Origin: Numida meleagris
Lineage: Eukaryota; Chordata; Aves; Galliformes; Numididae
DNA: 64,000 bases
Reading direction: 5' to 3'
Assembly (NCBI RefSeq): GCF_002078875.1
Contig: NC_034410.1
Span: 83,105,506-83,169,505 of the forward strand
Below, piece by piece: positions 60,698-64,000 of this stretch (position 1 is its first letter; every line of letters begins with the position of its first letter). A model generated the notes under the pieces. The model was given only the letters and a program-made list of their open reading frames with translations, made no database searches and was not told the origin of the DNA. Position numbers and translations under genes: made by a program.

Positions 60698-63600
60698 CAC
60701 ACTTGTAAAATAATGGGATGAGGCAGACAATGAGCAGAGAGCATTTCAGATTGCATGCATGCAAAGTGTTGTGTTATAAGAGGAGTGTGACCTTATTGTC
60801 ATAACCTTATTATTTGTGCTTTTAAAAAAACATAATTCTACAGAATTGAGCACAAGTCCACTTTCTGTTTTGCTGAGAGAAAAAATCTAAACCAATTCTC
60901 ACTTCTGGGAACTTTATGTCCTGCAGGAAACAGCAAGTCTACCAGAGGTTCCTTGATGGAAAATGATGTACTGTGGCAATTTCCTGCTTTTCTCTCACCT
61001 GAGTAAATAACGTTTCTCATTTTGCAGCCAGTGAGCGTATACAATATGCTCAACAGATCTAAATACTCACCCCCCCTTCTCTTTCTCTTTTTAAAAAATA
61101 GAAGTCAACAAAGATTGCAAAGAGTGGGTGTTTTTTTTTTTTTTTCATGTGCAAATAGACTCAAACAGATCGATGAAAAGTTGTGCTTTTCAGTGGCTGA
61201 ATTCATTTACATGGTAGCCTTGTATTTGTTTCAGTACTTCAGCAAACAAAATGAGAGAGCTGCTTGTATTCACCTCACTTCTACAGTGTAGCTCCTTGAG
61301 GGGGCTCTCTTCAGTGGGGAGGTTTGTAAAGGAAATGACAGTGAACTAATTTTCCCTAGAATTTAGAGCAAATAATGGTTTGTCAACCAGGGAAATAGCA
61401 GTTGCTAGGGCAGTGCGTGATGGTGCTGCTATAGACTTCTTGCCTCTGCATGCACTACCACTGTCCACGCACTCTCACTCACAGCCTGAAGACCTCTCAA
61501 ATGATGGCAGCACTCTTGAGATGATACACTGAGGATGGTATAGGGTTGAAAAATTAAGACAAACTTGCAAAACCTTTAACAGTATTGTCTGTGAAGAGGC
61601 AGTTATTGCTTTTTTTCCCTCTGCATCCTTTTCCTGTAAGAATATTCCCAATAGAAATGTGCTTATCCACTCTCCTGTTTGGACTAAAATCCCAGGTAAT
61701 GCTAACCATGAGAGATAGCTCAGAGATAAAGCTGGGCAATGCTGAACTGAAGATGAATGGCTGTGGGGAAATAGCTTTTTGTGAAATGCCCCTTGCTTGC
61801 AAGATGATACTGTCACACTCTGAAAACTTACCTGAGTCTCAAAACATCATTCTCTGCATGACTTAACATGGCCAGCCAGGTTTATTACAGACCAGGAGGG
61901 TGGTAAATGTATAACCTACTTGCTTCTTACTCCATAATCCATTAACTACAGAGCCATGTCCCAAGATGTCCTAAGGTTACTACACTGACAATTTATAGTA
62001 GGAACTCAATCGCTTAGAGCTGCAAGCTCAAAAGCACTTGGAACTACATTTGCAGAAGAACGCGCATGTATTTGCTTTGTCTGAATACATACAGTTGTAG
62101 TCGGTGACTTGTCAATAACCAAATTCTTAACGACATTTGCAAACTCATAGTGGGTATCATATTAGCATGTTCTGATTTGAATTTCAGTGGAAAGGACTAT
62201 TACGAAAAAAACAAAAAGACTTCTTGTAGAGAGATAATATAAAAATGTCAGAGGAAATTCTTTAAAAATGATTTTTTTCTCTTTCTATTTTGACCTGTCA
62301 TCTGCACATGGATGAAGCTGCTCAGGAATTAAAGTTGCTACCCTGCCTCTGGAAATGGAAGGCACAGTGGGAGTTGATTCCAACCTTTTCAGGAAAGTGA
62401 AAAACAGCATGCAAGGATAGGTGCCTGAGAAAGTGGGGATGAATGAATGCATTTAAACACCACATCCTAAAAATCGGAAAGCCAACTAATGAGCCAAGTG
62501 AACCAGTACTGTCAATGGCAGCAAAAACTCTAGAAAGAGTCAAGTTTACACACAAGAGCATTCTGCTGTAATGAAATTAAAATATGAAGCGATACAGCCA
62601 TTTGTATCTTTGGATGGGCTCCAAGCATTCGAATTGATGCATACATTCGTATGTGAGTTATTTGCGAGGAGCACTCAAATGACAAACATCCCGTAATTGT
62701 GGTGCTTGATCCTCCAAGAAGCTCATCTCTGTAATTATAATCATTGTCTGAAAAAACAATACAGTAACTGTGCAATTGATGCTTGTCTCCACTTCTGTCA
62801 CTGAAGTGACAAAACAACCAAGCCATGTTCACATCTGCTTCCTTATAATGCTCCATTTGTCCTCACCCCAGTATCTAGCCATAACCTACAATTATGTGTC
62901 ATTAGATTTCTGTGGAACTGATTAAAGGCTGTCCTATTCAAGGCTGATTTGGGAATATTCCAAAAGCCTGAGGGTGGACCCTAACTGGCATAAATGAAGC
63001 AGATTTAAGCAGTTGATTCTTTAAACATCACAGGTTTCCCACTTTGGGTAATAACTGCTACCCAGTGCAATGCAAACAAGTTGAAGTCTTGAATATACCG
63101 GTCCAAAGAGGCATGTGATGGTGTCATCCATACCACGTGGGCAATTGTTGCTTTTCCTTTCTCATTCAAGAATCCTAAAATGCCTAAATCAGGAGAATAG
63201 TAAGTGCTGGTTTGTTTTAAAAAGGCTTTGTGGTATTACTGCTGAACACCTGGTGCTTGCATAGCAGGTAGGGGCTGAGTGGGTTAAAGAGAGGGAAGGG
63301 AACTAGTGCTCTCTTTAGACCCATAAAGCTTGCCTGAGGAGAAATGGTGCTGAAATATCTGCCTCTGACTGGGAGCAGTGGAGCTGTGAGGTTCCAAGAC
63401 ATGAAGATACCAAGCATAGCGTTAGCTGAGTGCGCTTCCACAGCCGCTGTGTGCAGGTGGCAGGTCTGATGTGTGCGGGACCCAGGGCAGCTAGGTACCA
63501 AAGGCTTTAGGAGGTGTTATCTTGTTGTGAGGCTGTCTGCATAGTCAGTGGGAAGAACTGGGCTTGCTGCAGGTGTGGGTCACCTGAGCTGTACAGGACA

Positions 63601-64000
63601 TCTCTCTTAGGAGAACCATGCCCTAGACCCCACTGAGCACAGGCTCACCCTCCATTTTCTGTGAAGGGGATCTACTGGGACTGAGATGAATTCTGCTCTT
63701 CAAACACTGCACAAAACCAAACAGGCTGCTATCACCTTCCTAACCACACTTTCTGTTCCCTTTCTCAGACAAGAGGTGAGCAATTTCTACTGACTTGTGC
63801 CCTGTGGACTCCAGAATGGCTCTGGGACATCAACCTCCTCAGACCGACTACTTGGGCCCCAAAAAGCAAGAAGAGTTGCAAGGCAATACGTAGCAATAGC
63901 ACTGATGAACATGTCACTGCCTAGAAGCAAAACTAGAGAGGACCTGTGAAACACCTAAATTCTTCCTAGGACCAGTTTTTCTGAAGATGATATAAAATAG
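60698..64000. other. Unique non-coding DNA
   Basis: About 3.3 kb with no recognised repeat family or gene, except a T15 run at 61131-61145. Short frames on both strands look like chance. Confidence 0.5.

Noticed and set aside
1..64000. tRNA, rRNA, snRNA genes, CRISPR arrays, satellites and endogenous virus genes
   Set aside because: I looked for their landmarks on both strands and saw none. CRISPR is not expected in a vertebrate genome.

Overview
This is vertebrate genomic DNA, almost certainly from a bird and probably a galliform (chicken, turkey, quail or a relative). It is mostly AT-rich non-coding sequence. It carries eleven fragments of the avian CR1 LINE and one internally deleted mariner transposon of the Galluhop type. 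It also holds one old MIR/CORE-type SINE and one strong CpG island. Two runs of N sit inside purine microsatellites, which points to a draft assembly. No complete protein-coding gene can be read, and no exon could be matched to a named gene.

Layout. 1-20,880 is AT-rich DNA with a mariner element (3,582-4,409) and CR1 fragments near 8.2, 9.1-9.8, 17.3-17.8, 18.7 and 19.8-20.5 kb. Several short segments on the minus strand here are bounded by good splice motifs. If they are real, they would be exons of a gene or long non-coding RNA transcribed leftward from the CpG island. 20,890-21,640 is the CpG island with a GC-box cluster, the best promoter candidate. 21.65-27.8 kb holds four more CR1 fragments. 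27.8-46 kb is mainly unique AT-rich sequence with the two assembly gaps, a small GC-rich block at 36.7-36.9 kb and two CR1 tails. 46.3-64 kb has almost no recognisable transposons, only the old SINE at 60.5 kb. It contains three exon-like segments on the plus strand, two of which would encode an N-terminal signal peptide.

How it fits together. The most economical reading is the 5' part of a gene, or of a divergent gene pair, centred on the CpG island, with long introns or intergenic DNA on both sides. Every exon call rests on splice motifs, reading frame and peptide character, and should be treated as a hypothesis. The repeats, the CpG island and the gaps are secure. I saw no new biological system. 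The most interesting items are the phase-compatible exon-like series on the minus strand, the signal-peptide exons on the plus strand, the paired TAATTA palindrome beside the CpG island, and the retained ancient SINE in a transposon-poor tract.
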